A stretch of 64,000 nt of DNA from Paenibacillus tyrphae (GCF_000722545.1 NZ_JNVM01000051.1:1-64000); one strand, 5' to 3'. Positions 32,176-41,793 are shown, counted from the stretch's first letter. Program-made: numbers and translations. Notes: generated by a model from the letters alone, not told the origin.

Positions 32176-33849
32176 ATGAAGATTCGCAAATGGCTGGCTA
32201 CAACGGTCATCCTGACTGTTGTCGGCGCAACGGCAGCCGGATGTACTGGCGGCAACACCGGTACGAACACCGGTACGGGAACTGAAGGCGGCGACAAGAG
32301 CGCTGCCCCCAAGCAGGAGATCACCCTTAACTTCAGGACGGAACCGGGGGCGATGGACGTCTCCAAATCGACGCAGGTGGCAGCGTTTACCGTCATGAAC
32401 GCCGTTAGCGAAGGGCTGTACCGTCTGAATAAAGACGGCAAAGCCGAGCCGGGGCTGGCGAAAGACATGCCGAAAATTTCGGCGGACGGTAAGACGTATA
32501 CGATCCAGCTCAAGGACAATTTGGTCTACTCCGACGGCCAGCCGGTCAAAGCCGAGGATTTCGTCTATTCGTACCAGCGTACGCTGGACCCTTCGACCAA
32601 AGCGTTGTATGCGTTTATGGTGGCTTGGGTTAAGGGCGGGGCAGACGTACAAAAGGCGAAAACCCCGGAAGAGCTCGAAGCGGCGAAGAAAGCGCTCGGC
32701 GTCAAGGCGCTGGATGATAAAACCGTTGAAATCACTTTGGAACGCCCGATTCCATTCTTTACCGAGCAGTTATCCTTCCTTCAATTTTTCCCGCAGCGCA
32801 AAGACATTGTCGAGAAATACGGCGACAAAAACGGCGGAGACGCAGACTCCGCCATCGGCACAGGTCCGTTCAAGCTGGCCCAGTGGGACCATGAGCAGCA
32901 GCTCGTCTTAGTCAAAAACGATAAATATTGGGACAAAGATAAAGTCAAGCTGGAAAAAATCACGCTGAACATCGTCAAAGACGAAAACACCGGTCTGAAC
33001 CTGTTCCAAACCGGAGCGACCCAGTTGCAAAACATCACCCGCGAGAGCATCAACCAATGGGAAGGAAAGCCGGAATTCGTTCTGCAGCCCGAGTTGTCTT
33101 CCTGGTATATTAAGCTGAGCCAGGATAACGTCCCGGCCTTCAAAAACAAAAAAGTCCGTCAAGCGCTGGCGCTTTCCATCGACTCCAAAGCGTTCATTGA
33201 AACCGTTACAGGCAAAGGCCCTGTCCCGGCTACCGGCTTCGTACCGAACGGAACGAGCGACGGCAACGGCGCAGAATTCCGCAAGAAAGCGGGCGATCTG
33301 AGACCGAAATACGATCCGGCCAAAGCGAAGCAATTGCTGCAAGAAGGCTTGAAGGAGCTGGGCGTAACGCAGCTGCCGAAGTTCAAGCTTCAAGCGGACG
33401 ACAACGGGGTCGGACCGAAATCCGTCGAGTTCATCCTCGCCCAATGGAAGCAAAATCTCGGCATCGATGCCATCGGCGAGCCGGTTCCGCACAAGCTGCG
33501 CGTAGATAACGAGAACAACCACAAACACGAAGCGTCTCTTTCCGGCTGGAGCGCCGATTACAACGATCCGATGACGTTCCTCGAAATGTTCGTGACCGGC
33601 AACGAATTCAACGATGCCGGTTGGTCCAATGCCGAATACGACAAGTTAATTAAAGGCGCGCAAGTCGAGATGGACAAAGCGAAGCGTTCCCAGTTAATGG
33701 TCGACGGCGAAAAAATACTGATGGAGGAAATGCCGCTCATCCCGAACTACTTCCGCTCCCTGAGCTGGCTCAAAGACCCGAAGCTGCAAGGTGTGGTCTT
33801 CCCGCCGTATGCGCTTGAATATGAACTCAAGTGGGCGTATGTGAAGTAA
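32176..33849 (+). CDS. Peptide ABC transporter substrate-binding lipoprotein (OppA/DppE-like)
   Basis: A 557-residue family 5 solute-binding protein. The signal sequence ends in the lipobox AAGC (Cys at residue 24), followed by a Gly/Thr-rich linker and an SBP_bac_5 domain (AKDMPKISADGKTYTIQLKDNLVYSDGQPVKAEDFVYSYQRT in four short conserved blocks). It binds oligopeptides outside the membrane for an importer whose permease and ATPase genes are not in the window. AAAGGAGCG is 7 bases before the ATG. The nearby peptidase cluster suggests it feeds peptides to those enzymes. Confidence 0.93.
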   Translation: MKIRKWLATTVILTVVGATAAGCTGGNTGTNTGTGTEGGDKSAAPKQEITLNFRTEPGAMDVSKSTQVAAFTVMNAVSEGLYRLNKDGKAEPGLAKDMPKISADGKTYTIQLKDNLVYSDGQPVKAEDFVYSYQRTLDPSTKALYAFMVAWVKGGADVQKAKTPEELEAAKKALGVKALDDKTVEITLERPIPFFTEQLSFLQFFPQRKDIVEKYGDKNGGDADSAIGTGPFKLAQWDHEQQLVLVKNDKYWDKDKVKLEKITLNIVKDENTGLNLFQTGATQLQNITRESINQWEGKPEFVLQPELSSWYIKLSQDNVPAFKNKKVRQALALSIDSKAFIETVTGKGPVPATGFVPNGTSDGNGAEFRKKAGDLRPKYDPAKAKQLLQEGLKELGVTQLPKFKLQADDNGVGPKSVEFILAQWKQNLGIDAIGEPVPHKLRVDNENNHKHEASLSGWSADYNDPMTFLEMFVTGNEFNDAGWSNAEYDKLIKGAQVEMDKAKRSQLMVDGEKILMEEMPLIPNYFRSLSWLKDPKLQGVVFPPYALEYELKWAYVK

Positions 33850-33868
33850 GCCCGAGCTAAAAAAGGCG

Positions 33869-33914
33869 AAAGCCGTCCTTCCCGTTGAAAAACCAACGGA
33901 GGACGGCTTTTTTT
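33869..33914 (+). terminator. Terminator of oppA
   Basis: AAAGCCGTCC (33869-33878) pairs with GGACGGCTTT (33901-33910), with an inner CGTTG/CAACG stem and a T-run ending at 33914. Confidence 0.9.
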
Positions 33915-34005
33915 CATGAAGGCGCCATTGTTAGACCCAGGGCTTCGCCTTATAATCAGGGTATCGCTTAACAGCAGCATTAGCTGCCCGAAAGGAGAGT
34001 CCCGC

Positions 34006-35196
34006 ATGGTATCGGCTTCATCCCGCCCAAGAGCGGTCATTATCGGCGCCGGTATCGGCGGATTGTCCGCAGCCATTGCGCTGCAAACCACAGGATGGGA
34101 AGTTTCGGTCTACGAGAGGACGCGCTCCCTGTCAGGCATCGGCACCGGCTTCGTCCTCGCCGCCAATGCCATGAAAGCGCTGCGGCAGCTTGGAGCGGAC
34201 GAGCAGGTAAGCCGCCTTGGAGCCCCTGTACGGCAAGCGGATATTTATACATCGGACGGACGGCGGCTGGTGTCGCTTCCGACAGACGAGCAAGCCCGGC
34301 GCTACGGGGCACAGAGTTACCTGATACACCGGGCCGATCTGCATTCCGCTCTGCTCGGCCGTCTGGAGCCCGGGACGGTACATACAGATAAGAAATTGCG
34401 CCGCTGGGAGCAGAACGAGCGGAGCGTCAAGGTCGTCTTCGAGGACGGCACGACCGCCGAAGGGGACGTGCTGATCGGCGCCGACGGCCTGCACTCCGCC
34501 GTTCGGGCGCAGCTTTTCGGCGATAGCGCCCCGCTTCGTTATGCGGGATATACCGCGCTGCGGGGCATTGCGCACTGGCAAGACGAACGGTACCCGTTTG
34601 AGCAGGGCGGCGGCTTCGAAGCCTGGGGGCCGGGCAAGCGGTTCGGCGTATCGGCGATCGGGCAAGGACGCATCTTCTGGTTCGCCGCTGTCAACGCACC
34701 GCAAGGCCAAGAGCTTCCGCCCGCTGAGAGAAAGGCCGCCGCGCTGCGCCGGTTTCGCGGCTGGATGGAGCCGATCGAGGCGCTGATCGCCGCGACTGAT
34801 GAGGCCTCCATCCTTTCGCACGATATTTTCGACCGCCGGCCGCTCGCCGGCTGGAGCCGGGGGCGCGTGACCTTGCTCGGCGACGCCGCGCATCCGATGC
34901 TGCCAAACCTCGGGCAAGGCGGAGCGCAGGCGATGGAGGACGCCCTTGCGCTAGCCCGCAGCTTGCGGCAGATGTGCGGCACGCCGGGCACTCCCGATGC
35001 CGCCGCCGCTCTGCAGCAATATGAGCGGGAGCGGTTCGGACGGACCGCGCTGGTCGTCCGCAGGTCGCGCACGATGGGCCGGATGGTGCAGTTCGCGCAC
35101 CCCGCCGCCATTGCCGTCCGGAACCGGCTGCTTCGCCTGCTCCCCGCCCGGATGCAAATCCGCCGCCTGGACTGGCTGGTCGGGTATGAACCCTGA
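34006..35196 (+). CDS. FAD-dependent aromatic-type monooxygenase
   Basis: A 396-residue class A flavin monooxygenase. It has the N-terminal FAD-binding GAGIGGLSAA motif, the middle GADGLHSAVR segment (DG-type) and the C-terminal GDAAHPMLPNLGQGGAQAMEDA motif that contacts FAD ribose. Relatives include salicylate/6-hydroxynicotinate hydroxylases and zeaxanthin epoxidase-like enzymes, so the substrate cannot be named. The ATG at 34006 follows AAAGGAGAG. It stands alone, convergent with the peptidase operon. Confidence 0.9.
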   Translation: MVSASSRPRAVIIGAGIGGLSAAIALQTTGWEVSVYERTRSLSGIGTGFVLAANAMKALRQLGADEQVSRLGAPVRQADIYTSDGRRLVSLPTDEQARRYGAQSYLIHRADLHSALLGRLEPGTVHTDKKLRRWEQNERSVKVVFEDGTTAEGDVLIGADGLHSAVRAQLFGDSAPLRYAGYTALRGIAHWQDERYPFEQGGGFEAWGPGKRFGVSAIGQGRIFWFAAVNAPQGQELPPAERKAAALRRFRGWMEPIEALIAATDEASILSHDIFDRRPLAGWSRGRVTLLGDAAHPMLPNLGQGGAQAMEDALALARSLRQMCGTPGTPDAAAALQQYERERFGRTALVVRRSRTMGRMVQFAHPAAIAVRNRLLRLLPARMQIRRLDWLVGYEP

Positions 35197-35207
35197 ACCA
35201 TGCCCGC

Positions 35208-36290
35208 TCAGCGCTCCAGTACAGCCAGCACTTCCTCCACCGGCAATGCGGCGATCGTTCTTCCTTGCCGTCCCGAGGTCGTCTCCGCCATAAACAGGGA
35301 GTTGTAGATCGCTTCCTCGGTCGCCTCCGTAACGGCACGGAAGCAGTCGGACATCAGCCGGCCGTCTTCGCGAACGACGCGAAGCTCCAGCACACCGGAA
35401 GCCGGCGTATGCGGAATGCGGTTGCCGTTGCTAAAGGCGATCACGATGTCGCCGCTGCCGTGATGAGCGATCGAGCCGGTACGCGCCAAGCCGAAGCCCG
35501 CCCGCCTGGCAATCCGCTTCAATTGGCGGGCGTCCATCGGCAAGTCGGTGCCGACCACGATGAGGATCGAGCCGTCGTTGTCCCGCGCTTCCTCCGGCTT
35601 CGCCCGAAGGGATTCGCCCACAGGCTTCCCCAATATGGTCAAATCTTCCCCAAGGCCGAAGTTCGTCAGCACCAACACGCCGAAGTGGTAAATAGCCCCA
35701 TCCACTTCCACCTGTCTGGACGATGTACCGATTCCTCCCTTGTAGCCGAAGCAGACCATCCCGGTTCCGGCTCCGACCGCCCCTTCCAAGACGCGGCGGT
35801 CCGTGGCTGCCCATCCCTGCCGGATCGCTTCCATCGCGTGCTCCGGACGGACGTGAAGCCCTCTCATGTCGTTGAGCAGCGAGTCGTTGCACTCCCCCGT
35901 GACGACGTTCAGCGAGCCGTCGCGGTCTCCGATCCCGTCATCCTGCGCCAGCATGTAACGAAGCGTCCCTTCGGTTACCGCCGGCACGCCGAACGTGTTC
36001 GTCAGCATAATCGGCGATTCGATGACGCCAAGCTCGTCCACTTGAACCAGACCGGCCGTTTTGCCGAAACCGTTGATCACATGTGCCGCGGCAACCGTTT
36101 TCTCGCGAAACCAATCGCCCGGGTGCGGCAAAATCGCCGTGACCCCCGTCCGGACGCAAGCATCGGGGCGGTCCTCATTCAACGTCACATGGCCTACGGA
36201 TACTCCGGGGACATCCGTGATGCTGTTAAGCTGTCCGGTCGGAAGCTTTCCGACGGTAAATCCGTAATCGCGCAATCGTTTTCTGCTCAT
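35208..36290 (-). CDS. P1-family aminopeptidase (DmpA-like)
   Basis: An N-terminal-nucleophile hydrolase of peptidase family S58/P1, which releases L- or D-amino acids (often D-Ala) or beta-amino acids from peptides. The 360-residue precursor has the self-cleavage site Gly240-Ser241 in DNDGSILIVVGTD; the serine becomes the catalytic nucleophile. The GECNDSLLND and FGYKGGIGTSSR segments are typical. It is last in a leftward run of four genes encoding D-peptide-type enzymes and has no signal peptide. Confidence 0.9.
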   Translation of the reverse strand: MSRKRLRDYGFTVGKLPTGQLNSITDVPGVSVGHVTLNEDRPDACVRTGVTAILPHPGDWFREKTVAAAHVINGFGKTAGLVQVDELGVIESPIMLTNTFGVPAVTEGTLRYMLAQDDGIGDRDGSLNVVTGECNDSLLNDMRGLHVRPEHAMEAIRQGWAATDRRVLEGAVGAGTGMVCFGYKGGIGTSSRQVEVDGAIYHFGVLVLTNFGLGEDLTILGKPVGESLRAKPEEARDNDGSILIVVGTDLPMDARQLKRIARRAGFGLARTGSIAHHGSGDIVIAFSNGNRIPHTPASGVLELRVVREDGRLMSDCFRAVTEATEEAIYNSLFMAETTSGRQGRTIAALPVEEVLAVLER

Positions 36291-36304
36291 AAGCTATTCT
36301 CCCT

Positions 36305-37633
36305 CTATTCGTTTACGCGCCTCAGCATGCGGGAGCCGTAGAAGGCCGCCCAAGCCTGCGGCTCATCCTTGAAGAAGAACCGGATCGGATAACCGCTGTC
36401 TGCGATGACAAGCGTACGGTCGTCGCTGGCCCGCAGCGCGAAGGCTTTGCCGTCAATTCGAGCGACGGGCGAGTTCCCGTCGAGCACAATGTCGACACTG
36501 CCGCCCTCGGCGGACCGGTAAGCGCCGGCTAGACGCCGCAGCTCCTCCGGGGAGGCCTCGTACGTCGGCTCCACGCTGCTCTTTTGCTCCAAGGGGAAGC
36601 CGAGCGCCGTGTTGACCGCCGCCAACCACAGCTCGTTTGCGGGCACGTTCGCCACATTCGTCAAGACGGCAGCCACAAGCCCGCGTTCAGGCACGAAGCC
36701 AAAATACGACGATACCCCGGGCTGGCCGCCCCCATGCTCGACAAGCGTAACGCCGGAATAATCGGGAGTCACCCGCAGCGCGCAGCCGTAGAACGCGTTT
36801 CTACCGATCCGGTGAATCGGCTCCCGCATCTGCCTCAAGCTTTCGCTCCGCGCCACGGGGCGATTATTCGAAGACATGGCATCGCTCACGTAAAGTTGCC
36901 CATATTTCAACAGATCGCGCACCGTCGACCGGATGCCGCCGCCCGCTTCGTAGTTCCCCAGCTGGGGCCACGGTACCACGTCCAGCGTCTGTGTGCCGCT
37001 GCGCTTCACATACGGCACGGAGACATTATCCCAAGCGGCCAGCTCGTCCAAGCTGAACGTAGACCGCCGCATTTGCAGCGGCTCCATAATCCGTTCCGTG
37101 ATCGCCGTTCGGAACGGGCGGCCCGTCAGCCGTTCGATGATCGCTCCGAGCAGCAGAAACGTGTCGTTGCAGTAGCTGAAATATTCCCCCGGCTCTCCTA
37201 GAAGCTCGATCTCTTCACTCGCCAAATAGTCGAGGTGCTCGGCGAACCGCCGAAGCTCCTCCCGGCGGCGCATGGGCGGGACGCCCGCCGTGTGGGAAAG
37301 CAAGTGCCGCACGCGGATGCCGTCGCTCCGCATCCCGCCGGAAGTGAGCAGCTTGAACTCGGGAAGATGCTTCGTGACAGGATCGTCCAACGCAAGCTTC
37401 CCTTCCTCCACGAGCTGCATGATGGCTAAGGCCGTGAACGACTTGGTGACCGACGCGATGCCGAACACGGTATCCTCGGTAACCGGCTCTCCCGTTGCCA
37501 TATTTCTAACGCCGAACCCCTGCTGATAGACCGTCTCCCCGTACAGCGAGACGGCTACGGCTACGCCGGGAATCGCTTCTTTCTCCATCATCGCCTTCAT
37601 ATAGGCTTCGAATCCGGACCAGTTGCCGGTCAT
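36305..37633 (-). CDS. Class-C serine hydrolase (beta-lactamase/D-aminopeptidase-like)
   Basis: A 442-residue serine hydrolase of the class C beta-lactamase/DD-peptidase superfamily: S-x-x-K as Ser61-Val-Thr-Lys64, Y-x-N as YCN in GEYFSYCNDT, and HGG in VEHGGGQPG. A C-terminal lipocalin-like extension of about 100 residues is present. It has no signal peptide, which argues for a cytoplasmic D-aminopeptidase or esterase rather than a secreted lactamase. It is fourteen bases from the P1 peptidase gene and is co-directional with the dipeptidase and D-amino acid aminotransferase genes. Confidence 0.85.
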   Translation of the reverse strand: MTGNWSGFEAYMKAMMEKEAIPGVAVAVSLYGETVYQQGFGVRNMATGEPVTEDTVFGIASVTKSFTALAIMQLVEEGKLALDDPVTKHLPEFKLLTSGGMRSDGIRVRHLLSHTAGVPPMRRREELRRFAEHLDYLASEEIELLGEPGEYFSYCNDTFLLLGAIIERLTGRPFRTAITERIMEPLQMRRSTFSLDELAAWDNVSVPYVKRSGTQTLDVVPWPQLGNYEAGGGIRSTVRDLLKYGQLYVSDAMSSNNRPVARSESLRQMREPIHRIGRNAFYGCALRVTPDYSGVTLVEHGGGQPGVSSYFGFVPERGLVAAVLTNVANVPANELWLAAVNTALGFPLEQKSSVEPTYEASPEELRRLAGAYRSAEGGSVDIVLDGNSPVARIDGKAFALRASDDRTLVIADSGYPIRFFFKDEPQAWAAFYGSRMLRRVNE

Positions 37634-37663
37634 GACAGCACCTCCATAATTTGCGCAGCTCGC

Positions 37664-38590
37664 TTACTTCGGCCGATTGCGCAAAAAGTTCTCGGCGGCA
37701 AATCCGCGCACTTCTTCTTCCTTATAATATTTTAGCAGCTCGTTGATCAAGTTCTGGCTTTTGCCCGCGTGCTCCAAGTCTGCGACAAACTCGGAAATGC
37801 CGTCAAAATCCGAACCGAGCCCGATATGCCGCACGCCGCCGAGCGCGCACAAATGATCGATATGCTTTAACAAATCGGCGATCGTTACATGCCTTACCCG
37901 CTTCACAAAGGCAGGGCAATAAATGACGTGAATCGTCCCGCCTTTGACAAACAGCGCCTTGGCCTGTTCGTCCGTTAAATTGCGCGGGTGATCGCAAACC
38001 GCCCGCGCGTTGGCGTGACTCGCCATCGGATATTCTGCCAGCTCGACGACATCCCAGAACGCCCGCTCGCATAGATGAGCGACGTCGGTCAGCAGCCGGT
38101 GCTCGTTATTGAAGCGCACAATGTCCCGGCCGAACGAGGTCAACCCGGCGCCTCGCGGCTCCAGCACGCCATCGGCCGCGAGGTTGGCGTAGTTCCAGGT
38201 CAAGCCGACCGCACGCACGCCAAGCTGGTATAAAATGTTCAGTTGGCGCAGGTCGTTGCCGATAGGATCGACGCCTTCCAGCGTCAGCATGGCTCCGATC
38301 TGCCCCGGTTCGAGCGCGTCGAAATCGGCCCAGTCTCGAATCTGCTTCATTTCCGGATGCTTCCCAAGCACCTCGTCGTAAAAATAATGAATCTGATCCA
38401 GCGCCGCTTGAAACTTCTGCTCCGCCTTGAGATGAGGCGGAACGAAGACCGCAAAGCACTGGACCTTCACGCCGCCCTGCTGCAGCCTTGCCTTGTTCGT
38501 CGCCAGCTCCTCCGAGCTGCCGTAGGACAGATCCCCGCCGGTTGTCCAGAGCTTATAAAGCACATCGCAATGAAAGTCGATGATATCCAT
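37664..38590 (-). CDS. M19 membrane-dipeptidase family protein
   Basis: A 308-residue zinc dipeptidase of the renal dipeptidase family, known for L-x-D-x dipeptides. Zinc ligands are visible in DFHCD (His7, Asp9), LTLEGVDPIG (Glu), DVAHLCE and ASHANAR (His). Its length is usual for the bacterial form, without a signal peptide. It lies 45 bases after the D-amino acid aminotransferase gene and 30 bases before the serine hydrolase gene, so it is probably part of one operon. Confidence 0.92.
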   Translation of the reverse strand: MDIIDFHCDVLYKLWTTGGDLSYGSSEELATNKARLQQGGVKVQCFAVFVPPHLKAEQKFQAALDQIHYFYDEVLGKHPEMKQIRDWADFDALEPGQIGAMLTLEGVDPIGNDLRQLNILYQLGVRAVGLTWNYANLAADGVLEPRGAGLTSFGRDIVRFNNEHRLLTDVAHLCERAFWDVVELAEYPMASHANARAVCDHPRNLTDEQAKALFVKGGTIHVIYCPAFVKRVRHVTIADLLKHIDHLCALGGVRHIGLGSDFDGISEFVADLEHAGKSQNLINELLKYYKEEEVRGFAAENFLRNRPK

Positions 38591-38635
38591 ACTTTTCCCC
38601 CATTTCTTGATCCAGCCTTTCCTGGTCTTGTACCG

Positions 38636-39475
38636 TCATTGTCCCGTTATCGTACGGAACCGTTCGTACAGCGCCCGCGCGACCGGTCCGGGCTTGCCGT
38701 CCCGGATCAGGCTTTCGTCCTCGAAGCGGACGACCGGCATCACTTCCGTCGTCGTACTGGTAATGAACGCTTCGTCCGCCTGCCGCAGCTCCTCCGGCGT
38801 AAACGATTGTTCGACGAACGGGATACGCAGCTCGTGCGCGATCCGCTGGACCGCCATTCTCGTAATGCCCGCCAAAATCTGATTGGACAGCGGAGCCGTC
38901 CGGATCGCTCCGTCTTTGACTATGTATACGTTGGAGCTTGTTCCTTCCATCACATATCCTTCCCGTACGAGAACCGCTTCCAGACATCCGCGTTCGGACG
39001 CGGCTTGCTTGGCCAAAATGTTAGGCAGCAGATTGAGCGATTTAATCCAGCAGTTCAGCCAGCGCTCGTCCGGATGCAGCATAACGCTGATGCCGGTAGC
39101 CCTTGCCTCGGCCGGTATTTCCCGAAACGGCTTCGCCGTCATCGAGACGGACGCCGGGCATGCCGGAAACAAATGATTGCGGGGGGCGATGCCGCGGGTC
39201 GCCTGCACATACAGATCGAGATCCGACAGCCCGCTTTTTTGCGTCAATTCGCCAATAACCCGCTTCAGCGACTCGCCGTCCTGCCCAATCTCCAAACGGA
39301 TCGCCGCGGCGCTCTTGAATAGACGGTCCAAATGCTCGTCGAGCATAAAAGGCCGCCCCTTGTATATCCGGATCACCTCATATACGCCGTCCCCGAATTG
39401 ATGTCCCCGTTCGTCGATCGGAACGGCCGGTTCGTCCGACTGGATAAAGCTCCCGTTAAAATAAGCCAAAGCCAT
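38636..39475 (-). CDS. dat: D-amino acid aminotransferase
   Basis: A PLP fold-IV transaminase that interconverts D-alanine and D-glutamate with their keto acids. Catalytic Lys145 is in WIKSLNLLPN and Glu177 in MEGTSSN, and the PRNHLFP loop matches the carboxylate-binding loop of Bacillus D-AAT. The ATG at 39475 has GGGAGGGG upstream and gives 279 residues, the normal size. It is first in the leftward operon and divergent from the LysR gene that probably controls it. Confidence 0.9.
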   Translation of the reverse strand: MALAYFNGSFIQSDEPAVPIDERGHQFGDGVYEVIRIYKGRPFMLDEHLDRLFKSAAAIRLEIGQDGESLKRVIGELTQKSGLSDLDLYVQATRGIAPRNHLFPACPASVSMTAKPFREIPAEARATGISVMLHPDERWLNCWIKSLNLLPNILAKQAASERGCLEAVLVREGYVMEGTSSNVYIVKDGAIRTAPLSNQILAGITRMAVQRIAHELRIPFVEQSFTPEELRQADEAFITSTTTEVMPVVRFEDESLIRDGKPGPVARALYERFRTITGQ

Positions 39476-39508
39476 GATGCAGCCCCTCCCTGGTTCATTT
39501 CCCATGTT

Positions 39509-39523
39509 ATTAACAAAACTAAT
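39509..39523. promoter_or_regulatory. Putative LysR box between dat and lysR-type gene
   Basis: ATTAACAAAACTAAT (ATTA-N7-TAAT) fits the T-N11-A LysR box. It lies in the 126-base divergent intergenic region, 34 bases upstream of dat. A TATAAT for the LysR gene is near 39576. Confidence 0.5.
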
Positions 39524-39601
39524 CGATTTCCGCAGGTCGGTCCAATAGGATAATGACATGACGGGTATAAGAAAATATAATACGAGGATGGGAGGCGTTT
39601 T

Positions 39602-40495
39602 ATGAATACGGATCATGTTGAATGTTTTGTCATGGTGGCTCTGACCGGAAGCTTCAGCAAAGCGGCCAACCTGCTGTATTTGTCCCAGCCTGCGGTAAGC
39701 CAGAGGATCAAAGCGCTCGAAGCCGACTTGAACTGCAGGCTGTTTCAACGGACCGGCCATGCCATTGCCTTGACGGAGGAAGGCGAAAGCTTCCTGCCCT
39801 ATGCGAAAAGCATGCTGCAATCGCTGCAGGACGGGCAGCAGGCAATCCAGCGGATTCACGGGAAATTGGAAGGTGAGCTGTCCGTCGCTTCCGTTTTCGG
39901 AGCGGCCTTTTATCTGCTGCCTCAGCTTGTGGAGCAATTCCAGACACTTTACCCAAAGGTGAAGCTGACGCTTTTGACCGGACATTCGCATCAGGTGCTC
40001 GATATGGTGTTGAATCATGAAGTGTCCTTCGGAATCGCCCGCGCCGTCAATCATCCGCAGATCCGGCGCATTCCGATCCTGAAGGACGATATGCTGCTGG
40101 CCGTCTATCCGGGCCATCCGTTTCACGACCGCAAGCAGGTGACGATCGAGGATGTCGCCAAGGAGCGGCTCATTTTGTTCAATCGCGGCTCGCTCGACTG
40201 GACGCTGATTAACGGGGCGTTCAGCCACTATAGGCTGGACCGGCACGTGGTCATGGAGGCGGATAACATCGAGGTGGTCAAGCGGATGGTCAAGCAGAGG
40301 CTGGGCATCGCGTTTCTGCCCCGCTTCTCGATCCTTCATGATCTGGATAGGGACGAGCTCCGAGAGGTGGAAGTCGCCGGACTGCCGCAGCTGAACCGCA
40401 ATTTCGAGCTGATCTATTTGAAGGATATGTCGTTGAACCAGATCATGGAGCAGTTTATCGGCTTCTTATGCCAGCACCATGCGCAAACGGAGTAA
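39602..40495 (+). CDS. LysR-family transcriptional regulator
   Basis: A 297-residue regulator with N-terminal winged helix-turn-helix (CFVMVALTGSFSKAANLLYLSQPAVSQRIKALE) and a periplasmic-binding-like effector domain. It is divergent from dat and the peptidase genes, the standard place for a LysR regulator of that operon. The effector is unknown; a D-amino acid or peptide is plausible. GGGAGG is 6 bases before the ATG. Confidence 0.92.
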   Translation: MNTDHVECFVMVALTGSFSKAANLLYLSQPAVSQRIKALEADLNCRLFQRTGHAIALTEEGESFLPYAKSMLQSLQDGQQAIQRIHGKLEGELSVASVFGAAFYLLPQLVEQFQTLYPKVKLTLLTGHSHQVLDMVLNHEVSFGIARAVNHPQIRRIPILKDDMLLAVYPGHPFHDRKQVTIEDVAKERLILFNRGSLDWTLINGAFSHYRLDRHVVMEADNIEVVKRMVKQRLGIAFLPRFSILHDLDRDELREVEVAGLPQLNRNFELIYLKDMSLNQIMEQFIGFLCQHHAQTE

Positions 40496-40503
40496 CGAAC
40501 AAA

Positions 40504-40540
40504 ACCGCCCGACTCGGATAAGTCGGACGGTCCTTTGTTC
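40504..40540. terminator. Bidirectional terminator between LysR and M29 genes
   Basis: ACCGCCCGACT (40504-40514) pairs, with one mismatch, with AGTCGGACGGT (40521-40531). CCTTTG follows on the plus strand and TTTTG on the minus strand. Confidence 0.75.
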
Positions 40541-40557
40541 AAATCTATGGAGCGGTA

Positions 40558-41793
40558 TTACCCGACCGCCCAGTTGCCTTGACGGAACACAGGCTCGCGG
40601 GTGCCATCCGGCAGCTCGCCGTCAATATCCAGCTCCGCCGAGCCGACCATGAAGTCGACGTGGGTCAGGCTGACGTTCGCGCCCTTGGCCAGCAGCTCTT
40701 CCTTGGTCATCTTCGTTCCGTTCTCGATCGTAAACGGATAGGCGCTGCCGACGGCGAAATGGCAGGATGCGTTCTCGTCAATACCGGTGTTGTAAAACAC
40801 GCGGTTCAGGTTCGAAATCGGAGAATGGTGCGGCACGAGCGCCACTTCTCCCAAATATTTGGCCCCTTCGTCCGTCTTCAGCAGGGCATCCAAATATTCA
40901 AGTCCGACCTCGGCCGTATAGCTGACCACTTTGCCGCCTTCGAACGTGAGCGCAAACTTGTCGACCAGCCGGCCGTTCAAGTTTAACGGCTTCGTGCTCG
41001 TCACCGTTCCGTTCACGCCGGTCCGCAGCGGCATCGTGTACACTTCCTCCGTCGGCATGTTGGCTACGAAGTATACGCCTTGATCGTCCGTCGTCCCGCC
41101 GCCGTGCCAAATATGCCCCTCAGGCAGCTCGACCGACAAGTCGGTGCCCGGAGCCCGGTAATGCAGCTTCTTGTACTTTTTCTCGTTGAGCTTCTCCTTG
41201 ACCTGCTTCAGCCGGCCGATGTGCTCTTTCCAAGCCGCCACGGGATCGTCCGCGTCGACCCGATTCATTTTGAAGATCGTATCCCACATCACCCGGACAC
41301 GCTCTTCCTCCGGAAGCTCGGGGAACACCTTGGCCGCCCAGGCGCGCGTCGGCGCTTTCACCAGACACCAGCTGAACTTTTTGTTGCGCACGTAGCTTTG
41401 GAATGTCTCTCTCGCCACGGCTGCCGCTTTGGTTGCCCGCGTCACTTTGTCCGAATCGATGCCCTTGTACAACTCCGGGTCTGGCACTTTGATGTTGATC
41501 AATGCCCCGCCGTTCTCCGCCAGCTGCTCCATCATCGCAGGCATCCACTGCGGGTAGTAGTCGAACGACTCGTCGGGCGCATATAAGAACCGGTTTCTCG
41601 TCACTTCCTCGTCATCCCATTGAACCTGCACGTATTTCGCTCCCGCTTCGTATGCCTTTTGCACGACTTTTCGGGTGAACGGCGCAGCTTCCAGCGGCGA
41701 TTCGATGTGAAGCACTTGTCCGGGCTGAACGTTCGCTCCGACCCGGACGACAAGCTCCGCGTATTTTTCCAGACTTCGGTCAAAAGCTTCCAT
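40558..41793 (-). CDS. M29-family aminopeptidase (AmpS/PepS-like)
   Basis: A 411-residue metalloaminopeptidase of family M29. Conserved segments are LRTGVNGTVTSTKPLNLNGRL with Glu in VGLEYLDAL, HHSPISNLNRVFYNTGIDENASCHFAVGSAYPF (as metal-ligand blocks) and LTHVDFMVGSAELDIDG. It removes N-terminal residues from peptides in the cytoplasm. It is not obviously in the dat operon but lies next to it, adding to the peptide-degrading theme. GACAGGAGACAGGGAC precedes the ATG. Confidence 0.93.
   Translation of the reverse strand: MEAFDRSLEKYAELVVRVGANVQPGQVLHIESPLEAAPFTRKVVQKAYEAGAKYVQVQWDDEEVTRNRFLYAPDESFDYYPQWMPAMMEQLAENGGALINIKVPDPELYKGIDSDKVTRATKAAAVARETFQSYVRNKKFSWCLVKAPTRAWAAKVFPELPEEERVRVMWDTIFKMNRVDADDPVAAWKEHIGRLKQVKEKLNEKKYKKLHYRAPGTDLSVELPEGHIWHGGGTTDDQGVYFVANMPTEEVYTMPLRTGVNGTVTSTKPLNLNGRLVDKFALTFEGGKVVSYTAEVGLEYLDALLKTDEGAKYLGEVALVPHHSPISNLNRVFYNTGIDENASCHFAVGSAYPFTIENGTKMTKEELLAKGANVSLTHVDFMVGSAELDIDGELPDGTREPVFRQGNWAVG

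Noticed and set aside
39476..40339. N-terminal extension of the D-amino acid aminotransferase
   Set aside because: It is antisense to the LysR gene; the family start with GGGAGGGG upstream is at 39475.
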